A stretch of DNA of 64,000 nucleotides from Nocardioides oceani (GCF_030412965.1 NZ_JAUHJQ010000001.1:214743-278742), one strand, 5' to 3'; shown: positions 25,378 to 34,377, numbered from the stretch's first letter. Numbers and translations are program-made. Notes: a model not told the origin generated them from the sequence alone.

Positions 25378-25868
25378 TCAGGGAGGCGCCCCCGCGCAGA
25401 ACCCCCGCCGGTTGAGCAGGGAGGCGCCCCAGCGCGGAACCCCCGCTGGTTGAGCAGGGAGGCGCCCCAGCGCCGACCGTGTCGAAACCCCGCAACCGAC
25501 GCAGGGCCTGACGTCAGAGGTCCCTCACCGGGTTTCGACACGCTCGCTGGCGCTCGCTGCTCAACCAGCGGGGGCGCCGGCGCTCGCCCCCGGCGCCGAC
25601 CGTGTCGAAACCCCCGCAACCGACGCAGGGCCCGAGGTCACAGGTCCCTCACCGGGTTTCGACACGCTCGCTGGCGCTCGCTGCTCAACCAGCGGGACAC
25701 GCCGGCGCTCACTGCTCAACCAGCGGGACACGCCGACGCTCACTGCTCAACCAGCGGGACACGCCGGCGCTCGCTGCTCAACCAGCGGGACACGCCGGCG
25801 CTCGCTGCTCAACCAGCGGGACACGCCGGCGCTCGCTGCTCAACGAGCGGAGGCGCCGGCACTCGCGG
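25371..25868. repeat. Repeat island of palindromic GGTTTCGACACGCTCGC / GCTCAACCAGCG elements
   Basis: This 500-bp gap between the phosphodiesterase and dinG stops holds no gene. It contains three copies of GGTTGA(G/T)CAGGGAGGCGCCC (25371, 25410, 25447), two copies of a roughly 100-bp unit starting near 25474 and 25598 (ACCGTGTCGAAACCC ... GGGTTTCGACACGCTCGC ... GCTCAACCAGCGGG) that is internally inverted, and a 31-bp tandem array. Open frames across it (LVEQRA... type) are artefacts of the repeat. Confidence 0.9.
25681..25866 (+). repeat. Six-unit 31-bp tandem array
   Basis: The unit begins CTGCTCAACCAGCGGGACAC and starts at 25681, 25712, 25743, 25774, 25805 and 25836; the last is degenerate (CAACGAGCGGAGG). 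The period is exactly 31 bp with no spacers between units. Confidence 0.92.
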
Positions 25869-25878
25869 CTGGCCGCGG

Positions 25879-27912
25879 TCAGCCGCGCGCGGAGGCGGAG
25901 AGCCGGGCGAGCGCCTTGCGGACGATGGAGGGGTCCGTGGTGGTCCACATCGGGGGCAGGCTGGCCTTGAGGAACCCGCCGTAGCGGGCGGTGGCGAGCC
26001 GCGGGTCGAGCACGGCGACGACGCCGCGGTCGCTGGTCGTGCGGATCAGCCGGCCGGCGCCCTGGGCCATGAGCAGGGCGGCGTGGGTGGCCGCGACCTG
26101 CATGAACCCGTTGCCACCGGCCTGGTCGGCCGCCTTCTGCCGCGCCGACATCAGCGGGTCGTCGGGCCGAGGGAACGGGATCCGGTCGATGAGCACCAGC
26201 TGGCAGGTGTCGCCCGGCACGTCGAGGCCCTGCCACAGCGAGAGGGTGCCGAACAGCACGGTGTGGGGGTCCTCGACGAACTGCTTGGCCAGCTCTGGCA
26301 GCTGGGCGTCGCCCTGGGCGAGGGTGGTCAGGTGGGGCAGCCGCTCGCGGACCGCCTCGGCGGCGGTCTCGGCGGCCCGGCGGGAGGAGAACAGCCCCAG
26401 CGCCCGCCCGTCGGCGGCGTCGATGAGCTCGACGATCTCGTCGAGCTGGGCCTTCACGAGCCCGTCGCGCCCGGGCGCGGGCAGGTGGCGGGCGACGTAC
26501 AGGATCCCCTGCTGGCCGTAGTCGAACGGCGACCCGACGTCGATCCCGCGCCAGGGCAGCACCGTGTCGGTCCGCTGGGCGTCGGCCGTCTCGTCGACGA
26601 CGCGCTCGGACGGCTTGAGCCCGACGCTGGTGGCGACCGAGCCGAAGTCGCCGCCGAGCATCAGCGTGGCGCTGGTGAACACCACGCTCTTCTCGCGCAG
26701 CAGCTTGTCGCGCATCGGGCCCCACACCTGCAGCGGCGCCACGCACAGGCGCGGGGGCATCCGCTCGCTGCCCTCGGTCATCCACAGCACGTCGGAGTCG
26801 AGGTCGGCGGCCATCCGCTCGGCCGTCGCGAAGACCTCCTGGACCGAGCCCTTGGCCTGGGTCAGGCCGGGGTCGGCGGACTTGTCGCCCTTGTCGTCGC
26901 CCTTGGGGTACGCCGACAGGCAGGCGCGCGCGGCGTCGCGGACCAGCACCAGGGCGTCGCCGAGCTCCTGCGGCATCCGCTCGAACCGGCCCGGCCGCGC
27001 GTCGGTCATCGCCGAGCGCAGCGCCTCCGCGGCGTCGGCGAGGTCGTCGGCCTGCGAGCCCTCGACGTGGCGCTGGCTGCGCCGCGCGGCCCGCTCGACC
27101 TCGGCGGCCCACAGCTCGTCGGTCGCGGCCTGGGTGACCCGCGCGGTCAGCTCGTGGGCCTCGTCGATGACGACCGCGTCGTACTCCGGGATCATCGGCA
27201 CGCCCTCGATCGCGTCGATCGCGAGCAGGCTGTGGTTGGTGATCACCAGGTGCGAGCGCTGCGCCTTCTCCTTGGCGAGCTCGGCGAAGCACTCCTGGCC
27301 GAAGGGGCACTTGGTCGCCCCCAGGCACTCGCGGTGGCTGACCGAGACCTGGCGCCACTCGCGGTCGGTGTGCCGCGGGGCGTTGTCGCGCTCGCCGCTG
27401 CCGTCCTCCTGGGCCTGCTCCTCCGCCCACGCCCGCAGCTCGAGCACCTTCTGGCCCATCGAGCCCTCGGGCAGCTGGACGAGCGCCCCCTGGTCGTCGG
27501 GCACGCCCTCGCGGACGCGGTGCAGGCAGGCGTAGTTCGAGCGGCCCTTGAGCACGGCGTAGGAGGTGTCGACGTCGCGGGCCGACTCGTCCCGGGCCAC
27601 CGCCTCGACCAGCCGCGGGAGGTCGCGCTCGACGAGCTGGTGCTGCAGGGCCAGCGTCGCGGTGGCGACCACGACCCGGTCGGGGTGGAGCAGCGCCGGC
27701 ACGAGGTAGGCCAGCGACTTGCCGGTGCCCGTGCCCGCCTGGACGAGCAGGTGCTCCTCGTCGGCGAGCGCCTTCGACACCGCCTCGGCCATCCGCACCT
27801 GACCGGCTCGCTCGGCGCCCCCGAGCGCACGGACGGCACCCCCGAGAACCTCGCTGACGCGGGTCGTCGGCGGGGTCGTCGGCGGGGTCGTCGGGGCGGA
27901 GGTCGGCGGCAC
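25879..27912 (-). CDS. dinG: ATP-dependent DNA helicase DinG
   Basis: 677 residues, superfamily 2 helicase of the XPD/DinG type. Walker A is QAGTGTGKSLAY near residue 59, the DEAH box VVIDEAHEL near 242, and the Fe-S cluster cysteines are spread over the RSNYACLHRV ... HRECLGATKCPFGQECFAEL region (Cys at about 126, 194, 199, 205). Motif VI is GRLIRTTSDRGVVAVLDPR. It starts with GTG at 27912; residues 5-17 are PTTPPTTPPTT-like, encoded by three 12-bp tandem repeats (27862-27897). Unwinds forked DNA and RNA-DNA hybrids. Its stop adjoins the repeat island. Confidence 0.94.
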   Translation of the reverse strand: MPPTSAPTTPPTTPPTTRVSEVLGGAVRALGGAERAGQVRMAEAVSKALADEEHLLVQAGTGTGKSLAYLVPALLHPDRVVVATATLALQHQLVERDLPRLVEAVARDESARDVDTSYAVLKGRSNYACLHRVREGVPDDQGALVQLPEGSMGQKVLELRAWAEEQAQEDGSGERDNAPRHTDREWRQVSVSHRECLGATKCPFGQECFAELAKEKAQRSHLVITNHSLLAIDAIEGVPMIPEYDAVVIDEAHELTARVTQAATDELWAAEVERAARRSQRHVEGSQADDLADAAEALRSAMTDARPGRFERMPQELGDALVLVRDAARACLSAYPKGDDKGDKSADPGLTQAKGSVQEVFATAERMAADLDSDVLWMTEGSERMPPRLCVAPLQVWGPMRDKLLREKSVVFTSATLMLGGDFGSVATSVGLKPSERVVDETADAQRTDTVLPWRGIDVGSPFDYGQQGILYVARHLPAPGRDGLVKAQLDEIVELIDAADGRALGLFSSRRAAETAAEAVRERLPHLTTLAQGDAQLPELAKQFVEDPHTVLFGTLSLWQGLDVPGDTCQLVLIDRIPFPRPDDPLMSARQKAADQAGGNGFMQVAATHAALLMAQGAGRLIRTTSDRGVVAVLDPRLATARYGGFLKASLPPMWTTTDPSIVRKALARLSASARG

Positions 27913-28002
27913 CCGAGAACCCTAACGGCGGGCGCCGACAGACCCGGCGCGGTCGCGCGCGTCGCCTGTGGACAGTGACCGGCGCCGCGCCGCCGACGCC
28001 CA

Positions 28003-28072
28003 TGTGACGCGACGTTCGCTGCTCTGCATGCACATGGCAGCGTGCCGACACAGCAGCGAACCTGTCGTCACA
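28003..28072. repeat. 70-bp imperfect palindromic repeat, copy A
   Basis: Begins TGTGACGCGACGTTCGCTGCT, ends with its near-complement AGCAGCGAACCTGTCGTCACA. Reverse complement of copy B (55781-55850) with conservation over most of its length. The two arms differ at the same five positions in both copies, which gives the element a direction. Its right edge supplies the TGA stop (28068-28070) of the ROK gene. Confidence 0.9.
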
Positions 28073-29252
28073 CCCGCCCCGCCGTCGCGCCCGCCTCGAC
28101 CACCAGCGCACCGGCCCGGTCGATGTGCTCGGGCGAGAGGACGTGGCCGATGGCGAGCGCGGCCGCGCCGATGACGCCGGCCCGCTCGCCGGCGCGGGAG
28201 GTGGTGACGGCCAGGTGCTGGGTCGCCAGCGGCAGCGAGCGCTGGTAGACGACCTCGCGGATCCCTGCCAGGAGGCTCTCGCCGGCGTCGGCCAGCGAGC
28301 CGCCGATGACGATCGCGGAGGGGTTGATCATGTTCACCAGCGTCGCGAGCACCTCGCCGAGGTCGCGGCCGGCCTGCCGCACCGCCTGGACCGCCCGAGG
28401 GTCCCCGCTGCGCACCAGCGCCACGACGTCCGGCGAGCCGGCCGCGTCGACGCCGACCTCACGCAGCGACCGGGCGACCGCCGGCCCGGCCGCCACGGCC
28501 TCGAGGCAGCCCTGGTTCCCGCACCGGCACAGCACCTCGGCGGCGCGGGCGACGGCCACGTGGCCGAGGTCGCCGGCGGTTCCCTGCGCCCCGCGCTGGA
28601 GCTGGCCGCCGGAGATCAACCCGGCTCCGATGCCGGTGCTGACCTTGATGAAGACCAGGTCCGCGACGTCGGGCAGGTGGGCGTGCTGCTCCCCGAGGGC
28701 CATGATGTTGACGTCGTTGTCGACGAGCACGGGCACGTCGAAGGCCCGCTGGACGTGGCCGGGCACGTCGTACCCGTCCCACCCCGGCATGATCGGCGGG
28801 TTGATCGCCCGGCCGGTCGAGTGCTCGACGGGACCGGGGAGCCCCATCCCGATGGCCGCCAGGTCCCGCGGGTCGCGGCGCTGGTCGGCGAGGAGCTCGG
28901 CCACGACGCGCTCGACCCAGCCGAGGACGTGGTCGGGCCCGAGCGCCACGTCGAGGTCGGCGCGACGCTCGACGAGGATCGTGCCGCTGAGGTCCGACAG
29001 CGCCGCGGTCGCGTGGCTGGCGCCGATGTCGACACCGGCCACCACCCAGGCCGTCGGGTTGAGCGCGAGCAGCGACGGCGGGCGCCCGCCGGTCGAGACC
29101 CCGCCGCCGTACGGCGCCACCAGGCCGAGCTTCATCAGCGTGTCGATCCGGGACGCGATGGTGGAGCGGGCGAGCCCGGAGAGGTCGGCGAGCTGGGCCC
29201 GGGTGCGGGGCTGACCGTCCCGGAGGAGCTCGAAGACGTCGCTGGTCCGCAC
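28068..29252 (-). CDS. ROK-family transcriptional regulator
   Basis: 394 residues. N-terminal winged helix-turn-helix (QLADLSGLARSTIASRIDTLMKLGLV), then an actin-like ROK kinase fold: VAGVDIGASHATAAL, GMGLPGPVEHSTG, VDNDVNIMALGE, FIKVSTGIGAGLISGGQL and the zinc-binding motif GHVAVARAAEVLCRCGNQGCLEAVA with Cys residues. No intact kinase-type active site is essential for such repressors. It is divergent from the ABC importer operon and very likely senses the imported sugar. GTG start at 29252. Its C-terminal stop lies in a palindromic repeat. Confidence 0.92.
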   Translation of the reverse strand: MRTSDVFELLRDGQPRTRAQLADLSGLARSTIASRIDTLMKLGLVAPYGGGVSTGGRPPSLLALNPTAWVVAGVDIGASHATAALSDLSGTILVERRADLDVALGPDHVLGWVERVVAELLADQRRDPRDLAAIGMGLPGPVEHSTGRAINPPIMPGWDGYDVPGHVQRAFDVPVLVDNDVNIMALGEQHAHLPDVADLVFIKVSTGIGAGLISGGQLQRGAQGTAGDLGHVAVARAAEVLCRCGNQGCLEAVAAGPAVARSLREVGVDAAGSPDVVALVRSGDPRAVQAVRQAGRDLGEVLATLVNMINPSAIVIGGSLADAGESLLAGIREVVYQRSLPLATQHLAVTTSRAGERAGVIGAAALAIGHVLSPEHIDRAGALVVEAGATAGRV

Positions 29253-29273
29253 GGCGGGAAGTGTTCCACGGAG

Positions 29274-29321
29274 ACTTCTGGACGTCCAGCAAACGACTTT
29301 TGACGAACGCTCGACAGAAGT
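29274..29321. promoter_or_regulatory. Candidate ROK operator/promoter between the regulator and the sugar operon
   Basis: The 12-bp palindrome CTGGACGTCCAG is at 29278-29289, and ACTTCTG (29274-29280) is inverted at 29315-29321 (CAGAAGT). A TTGACG at 29300-29305 could be a -35 element of the plus-strand operon. Confidence 0.45.
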
Positions 29322-29347
29322 GAGTGACGCGTGCCACAGTGCCGCTC

Positions 29348-30904
29348 GTGACCACCACGTCGCCGACCGAGAGCCCGGGCACCCCCGGAACCCCCGGCCC
29401 GCCCTCCGACGGCACCGCGCCCACCGGTGCCGTCGTCCTCCGCGCCCGCGGGCTGACCAAGGGCTTCGCGGGCCACACCGTCCTGGAGGACGTCGACCTC
29501 GAGCTGCACGCCGGCCAGGTGCTCGGCCTCGTCGGCGAGAACGGCGCGGGCAAGTCGACCCTGATGAAGATCCTCGCCGGCGTGCACTCCCCCGACGCCG
29601 GCACGGTCGAGGTCGCCGGTGACCCGGTGTCGTTCACCCACCCGGTCCAGGCGCAGCAGGCCGGCCTCTCCACGGTCTTCCAGGAGTTCAACCTCCTGCC
29701 GGAGCGCTCGGTGGCCGAGAACGTCTACCTCGGCCGGGAGCCCCGCCGGCGCGGCCTCGTCGACGTCGAGCGGATGCACCGCGACACCGAGGAGCTCCTC
29801 GAGGGGCTCGGCGTCACGGGGCTGCGCGCCGGCCAGCGCGTGCGGACCCTCTCGGTCGCCGAGCAGCAGCTGGTCGAGATCGCCAAGGCCGTCAGCTACG
29901 ACGCGCGGGTCATCCAGATGGACGAGCCGACCGCGGCGCTGGCCGAGCACGAGGTCGAGCTGCTCTACGCCGTCATCGCCCGGCTCACCGCCCGCGGCGT
30001 GGCCATCGTCTACGTCTCCCACCGGCTCAAGGAGATCTTCGACCTCTGCGACACCATCACGGTCCTCAAGGACGGCCGCCAGGTCACCACCCGGCCGGCG
30101 GGCGACCTCGACGACGCCGAGCTGGTGCGCCTCATGGTCGGCCGCTCGATCTCCTCCTTCTTCCCCGACCCGCTCCCCGGGACCGAGGTCGGCGAGCCCC
30201 TGCTGGAGCTGCGCGGCGCCGGCAACGGGTACGTCGACGGGGTCGACCTCACGCTGCGCGCCGGCGAGGTCGTCGGCATCGCCGGCCTGCAGGGCTCCGG
30301 CCGCACCGAGCTGCTGGAGGCCGTCTTCGGCGTGCGCCCGTTGACCCGTGGCACCATGCGCGTCGGCGGACGCGACGTACGCCCCGGCTCGCCGCGCGCC
30401 GCGATCCGCGCCGGCCTGGCGATGGTGACCGAGGACCGCAAGGCCACCGGCCTGGCACTGAACCAGACGATCCTCGACAACGCGCTCGGCGTCGTGCGGG
30501 CCGTCTTCCCCCGGCGCACCGGCGCCGCCCGTCGCGACCTGCCCGGCCTGCTGTCCTCCCTCGAGGTCTCGGCCCGGGCGACCGACCAGGAGGTCCAGTT
30601 CCTCTCCGGCGGCAACCAGCAGAAGGTCGTGCTGGCCCGTTGGCTGGCCACCGACCCCCGGGTCGTCCTCATGGACGAGCCCACCCGCGGCATCGACGTC
30701 GGCGCGAAGCACTCGATCTACGAGCTGATGCGCGCGCTCGCGGCCCGCGGCGTGGCCGTCCTCATGGTCTCCAGCGAGCTCCCGGAGGTGATCGGCATGT
30801 CCGACCGGATCGTCGTCATGCGCGACGGACGGGTGGCCGGCGAGCTGCCCGCGGGCGCCACCGAGGAGCAGGTGCTCCAGGTCGCGACGGGGGTGGACGC
30901 ATGA
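29348..30904 (+). CDS. Sugar ABC transporter ATP-binding protein (double NBD)
   Basis: 518 residues with two fused nucleotide-binding domains, as in RbsA/XylG/MglA. The first has GENGAGKSTLMK (Walker A) and TLSVAEQQLVEIAKAV (signature) and MDEPTAAL (Walker B); the second has LQGSGRTELLEAVFG (degenerate Walker A), FLSGGNQQKVVLARW (signature) and LMDEPTRGIDVGAK. A 35-residue Pro/Thr/Gly-rich N-terminal extension precedes it. GTG 29348 is the likely start; a GTG at 29324 is also in frame. It energises the permeases encoded just downstream, with a 4-nt overlap. Confidence 0.93.
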   Translation: MTTTSPTESPGTPGTPGPPSDGTAPTGAVVLRARGLTKGFAGHTVLEDVDLELHAGQVLGLVGENGAGKSTLMKILAGVHSPDAGTVEVAGDPVSFTHPVQAQQAGLSTVFQEFNLLPERSVAENVYLGREPRRRGLVDVERMHRDTEELLEGLGVTGLRAGQRVRTLSVAEQQLVEIAKAVSYDARVIQMDEPTAALAEHEVELLYAVIARLTARGVAIVYVSHRLKEIFDLCDTITVLKDGRQVTTRPAGDLDDAELVRLMVGRSISSFFPDPLPGTEVGEPLLELRGAGNGYVDGVDLTLRAGEVVGIAGLQGSGRTELLEAVFGVRPLTRGTMRVGGRDVRPGSPRAAIRAGLAMVTEDRKATGLALNQTILDNALGVVRAVFPRRTGAARRDLPGLLSSLEVSARATDQEVQFLSGGNQQKVVLARWLATDPRVVLMDEPTRGIDVGAKHSIYELMRALAARGVAVLMVSSELPEVIGMSDRIVVMRDGRVAGELPAGATEEQVLQVATGVDA

Positions 30905-31923
30905 GCGCGCTCACGCGGCGCACGACGCCGCTGACCTCCACCGGCATCGTGCTGGTGCTGCTGGCGGTCAGCCTGGTCGCCGGCTTCGTGCTGACCGCCG
31001 TCGAGGGCCGCAACTTCCTCAGCTCCGGCAACATCTCGGCGCTGCTGACCGGCATCAGCATCCTCGGCTTCATCGCCATCGGGCAGACGCTGGTGATCCT
31101 CGTCGGCAGCCTCGACCTCTCGGTGCCGTACGTCGTCAGCCTGGTCAGCGTGCTGGCCGCCGGCACGATGGCCGGCCAGGACGGCAACGTGCTCCCCGCC
31201 GTCGCCCTCGCCCTGCTGGTGGCCGCCGCGGTCGGGCTCGTCAACGGCGCGATCGTCGCCTACCTCGGCGTCCACGGGTTCATCGCGACCCTCGGCACCG
31301 GCCTGGTCATCAGCGGCTACCTCGCGACCAACTACCAGGGCAGCCACGGCTCCGCGCCGCGCTCCTTCCGGCTGGTCGGCGCCACCCAGGTCGGCCCGGT
31401 GCCGCTCTCGACGCTCATCCTGCTCGGCTGCGCGGTGCTCGTCGTGCTCATGCTCCGGCGCACCCGCGTCGGCCACCACCTGTACGCCGTCGGCGGCAAC
31501 CGCGAGGTGGCGCGGCTCTCCGGCATCCGCACGTCGGTGCCGGTCCTCGTCGCGCACACCCTGTCCTCGGTGCTGGCCGCGCTGGCCGGGCTGCTGCTGG
31601 TGGCCCGGCTCAGCGTCGGCAGCCCGACCATCGGCAGCCAGGGCGACTACGACCTGATGTCGATCGCGGCGGTCGTGCTCGGCGGCACGCTGCTCGCCGG
31701 CGGCAAGGGCAACGTCGTCGGGACCCTCGCCGGCGTCGCGATCTTCTCCGTCCTCGACAACGTCATGGGCGTCATGGGCGTCAGCGCGTTCCTGCAGGAC
31801 GTCGTCCGCGGCCTGGTCATCGTCGTCGCGGTCGCGGTCTACGCCCGCCGCGAGATCGACCGCCGGCCCGCCCGGTTCGAACGGCCCACCGGCCTCGACG
31901 CCGCACTCCAGGAGGCGAAGTGA
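30901..31923 (+). CDS. Sugar ABC transporter permease (RbsC type), first subunit
   Basis: 340 residues with about 9-10 hydrophobic helices. Conserved segments of the BPD_transp_2 family are TLVILVGSLDLSVPYVVSLVSVLAAG and YAVGGNREVARLSGI followed by GVAIFSVLDNVMGVMG. ATGA overlap with the ATPase gene. Forms the transmembrane pore with the second permease, an unusual but known two-permease arrangement. No hint of specificity beyond the operon's enzymes. Confidence 0.92.
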   Translation: MSALTRRTTPLTSTGIVLVLLAVSLVAGFVLTAVEGRNFLSSGNISALLTGISILGFIAIGQTLVILVGSLDLSVPYVVSLVSVLAAGTMAGQDGNVLPAVALALLVAAAVGLVNGAIVAYLGVHGFIATLGTGLVISGYLATNYQGSHGSAPRSFRLVGATQVGPVPLSTLILLGCAVLVVLMLRRTRVGHHLYAVGGNREVARLSGIRTSVPVLVAHTLSSVLAALAGLLLVARLSVGSPTIGSQGDYDLMSIAAVVLGGTLLAGGKGNVVGTLAGVAIFSVLDNVMGVMGVSAFLQDVVRGLVIVVAVAVYARREIDRRPARFERPTGLDAALQEAK

Positions 31924-33038
31924 CCACCTCGACCCCGCTCCTCGAGCGCACGGAGCGAGCGCCGCTCCCCGAGCACCATCGCAGCTGGACGGGGCGGGCC
32001 GCAGCGGCGCTCGCCACCCCCGGCGGTGCGGTCTACGTCCTGGTCGTGGCGCTGCTCGTGGCGACCGTGCTGGCCAACCCGAACTTCGGCGACCCCGGCG
32101 TGGTGATCCGCTTCCTCGGCCGCACGGCGCCGATCGCGATCGCCGCCATCGGCCAGTACTACGTGATCGTCTCCGGGGAGTTCGACCTCTCCATGGGCGC
32201 CGTCGTCGCCGCGCAGGTCGTCATGGCCGGCAACCTCATCGGCGAGGACGAGAGCCGGATCCTCCCGGTCACCCTGCTCATGCTCGCCGTCGGCGTGCTC
32301 ATCGGCGTGCTCAACGGCCTCGGCACGACGCTGCTGGGCGTGCCGAGCTTCATCGTCACCCTCGGCATGATGCTGGCGCTCGGCGGCCTGGTCGACCACC
32401 TCACCGGCGGCGCGGCCACCGGCAACCCCGCCGACTCGTTCCGCGAGATCGGCCGCGGCGGCATCGAGGACGTGCCGGTCGTCGACGTGATCCCCTATCC
32501 GCTGATCATCCTGGCGGTCCTCGGCGCGCTCGCCTCGTGGTCGATGCGCCGACCGTTCGGCCGCAGCCTCGTCGCCGCCGGCGACAACCCCGACGCCGCC
32601 CGCGTCTCGGGCAGCTCGCTGTGGTGGCTCAAGACCCGCGCGTTCGTCATCTCCTCGCTGTCGGCCACCGTGGCCGGCATCATCCTGGTCGGGTACGCCG
32701 GCGTGCACCCCTCGGTCGGCCAGGGCTACGAGTTCACCGCCATCACCGCGGTCGTCCTCGGCGGCGTCGTCCTCGGCGGCGGCCGCGGCTGGGTCCTCTC
32801 CGCCGCCGCCGGCGCGGTCGCACTGGAGCTGCTGTTCGTGCTGCTCACCGCGCTCGGCGTGGAGTCCACCTGGCGCGCCACCGTCCAGGGACTGATCATC
32901 ATCGCCGCCGTCGCCGTGGCCGGTCGCGCCTGGCAGCGCGGCCGTCGCCCCCGGCGTACCGGCTCCTCCTCGGCCACCTCGTCTCGGCACCTCACCCACC
33001 ACCAGCCCACCCCGGGCACAACCACAGGAGACAACTGA
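31920..33038 (+). CDS. Sugar ABC transporter permease, second subunit
   Basis: 372 residues, BPD_transp_2 family. After a ~30-residue cytoplasmic N-terminus there are about 9-10 transmembrane helices; diagnostic segments are IAAIGQYYVIVSGEFDLSMGAVV and VAAGDNPDAARVSG, followed by GGRGWVLSAAAG. The C-terminal ~40 residues are Arg/Ser/Thr/His-rich and disordered. GTG start overlaps the previous stop by 4 nt; the stop shares TGATG with the binding-protein gene. Confidence 0.92.
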   Translation: MTTSTPLLERTERAPLPEHHRSWTGRAAAALATPGGAVYVLVVALLVATVLANPNFGDPGVVIRFLGRTAPIAIAAIGQYYVIVSGEFDLSMGAVVAAQVVMAGNLIGEDESRILPVTLLMLAVGVLIGVLNGLGTTLLGVPSFIVTLGMMLALGGLVDHLTGGAATGNPADSFREIGRGGIEDVPVVDVIPYPLIILAVLGALASWSMRRPFGRSLVAAGDNPDAARVSGSSLWWLKTRAFVISSLSATVAGIILVGYAGVHPSVGQGYEFTAITAVVLGGVVLGGGRGWVLSAAAGAVALELLFVLLTALGVESTWRATVQGLIIIAAVAVAGRAWQRGRRPRRTGSSSATSSRHLTHHQPTPGTTTGDN

Positions 33039-34276
33039 TGCGCACACCGTTGCGAAGCAGGTCGCTCAGGGGCGCCGTGGCGTCCGTCGCGGCACTGGCC
33101 GCCCTGGCCGCGTGCAGCACCGACGAGTCGATCGACGACCCGGCCCCGCAGGCGGGTGAGGAGTCCACCTCGGAGAGCGAGGGGTCGGGCGGCAGCGAGG
33201 AGTGGTTCGTCCAGGCCGACTTCGACGAGCAGGACCAGCAGCGCTCGGCGACCTTCGAGGGCGACCCGGAGCAGCCGTACCTGCAGTACATCGACGGCGA
33301 GATGACCGACACCGCGGACTACGCCTCGCAGGAGGCCCAGAAGGTCTGCTTCGCCAACGCCTCGATCTCCAACCCGTGGCGCCAGACCGGCTGGATCACC
33401 ATGAACCAGCAGCTCCAGGAGCTGCAGGACGCCGGCGTGATCTCGGAGATGGAGACCCGCGACGCCCAGGACGACGACAACACCCAGATCGCCGACATCG
33501 ACTACTTCATCAGCGAGGGGAACTGCGACGTCTTCGTCATCTCCCCCAACTCCACCGCCGCGATGACGCCCGCCGTCGAGCGCGCCTGCGAGACCGGCAA
33601 GCCGGTCATCGTCTTCGACCGCGGCGTCGAGACCGACTGCTACACGACCTTCATCCACCCCATCGGCGGCTACGCCTGGGGCATCGACACCGCCAACTTC
33701 CTCGTCGAGAACCTCGAGGAGGGCGACAAGGTCGTCGCGCTGCGCATCCTCCCCGGCGTCGACGTGCTGGAGACCCGCTGGGCCGCGGCCGAGAAGATCT
33801 TCGAGGAGAACGGCATCGAGGCCGTCGACTACTTCACCGGCGCCGACCCCACCAAGATCAAGGGGATCATCACCGACGAGCTCACCAAGGGCGACGTCGC
33901 GGGCGTGTGGATGGACGCCGGTGACGGCGCCGTCGCCGCGATCGAGGCCTTCGAGGACCAGGGCGTCGACTACCCGGTGATGACCGGCGAGGACGAGATG
34001 AGCTTCCTGCGCAAGTGGGAGGAGACCGGCCTGACCGGCCTCGCCCCGGTGTACTCCAACTTCCAGTGGCGCACCCCGCTCCTGGCGATCCAGAAGATCG
34101 TCGCCGGCGAGGAGGTCCCGAAGGAGTGGGTGCTCCCGCAGACCCCCATCACCGAGGAGGAGCGTGCCGACTTCCTCGCGGCCAACGAGGGCATGCCCGA
34201 CGGCCACTACGCCAAGTTCGGCGGCGAGGACCTGACGGGCTACCCGGAGGTCTGGCAGGAGCGCCAGATCCCGTGA
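33038..34276 (+). CDS. Sugar ABC transporter substrate-binding lipoprotein
   Basis: 412 residues. The signal peptide ends in a lipobox LAAC (Cys at about 26), so the mature protein is anchored to the outer face of the membrane. An acidic Ser/Glu/Gly linker leads into a periplasmic-binding-protein type 1 fold: CFANASISNPWRQTG, FVISPNSTAAMTPAVERACETGKPVIVFDRGV and GVDYPVMTGEDEMSFLRKW. Two cysteines (CFANAS, NCDVFVIS) might pair. Type 1 folds bind pentoses, hexoses or cyclitols such as inositol. A strong hairpin follows (34283-34316). Confidence 0.92.
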   Translation: MRTPLRSRSLRGAVASVAALAALAACSTDESIDDPAPQAGEESTSESEGSGGSEEWFVQADFDEQDQQRSATFEGDPEQPYLQYIDGEMTDTADYASQEAQKVCFANASISNPWRQTGWITMNQQLQELQDAGVISEMETRDAQDDDNTQIADIDYFISEGNCDVFVISPNSTAAMTPAVERACETGKPVIVFDRGVETDCYTTFIHPIGGYAWGIDTANFLVENLEEGDKVVALRILPGVDVLETRWAAAEKIFEENGIEAVDYFTGADPTKIKGIITDELTKGDVAGVWMDAGDGAVAAIEAFEDQGVDYPVMTGEDEMSFLRKWEETGLTGLAPVYSNFQWRTPLLAIQKIVAGEEVPKEWVLPQTPITEEERADFLAANEGMPDGHYAKFGGEDLTGYPEVWQERQIP

Positions 34277-34282
34277 TCCCCG

Positions 34283-34316
34283 CCGGCCGGGGGTCGTCGG
34301 ACCGACCCCCGGCCGG
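34283..34316 (+). terminator. Hairpin between the binding-protein gene and the sugar catabolic genes
   Basis: A perfect 14-bp stem (CCGGCCGGGGGTCG, 34283-34296, with 34303-34316) closes a 6-nt loop, 7 bp after the stop. No U-tract follows, so partial termination or mRNA 3'-end protection, giving extra binding-protein message, is likelier than complete termination. Confidence 0.7.
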
Positions 34317-34377
34317 TGCCCCGCCCGCCCCTCCCGATCCCTCTCCCTCCCCCTCCCGCCGACCGGAAGGTGTGCCC

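Noticed and set aside
25460..25740. Frames encoding LVEQRA-like peptides in the repeat island
   Set aside because: These translate the palindromic repeat itself, recur in several frames and lack start signals, so they are not genes.
25681..25866. Array of regular repeats that could be a CRISPR
   Set aside because: The units are contiguous with no unique spacers between them and no cas genes are nearby, so it is a plain 31-bp tandem repeat.
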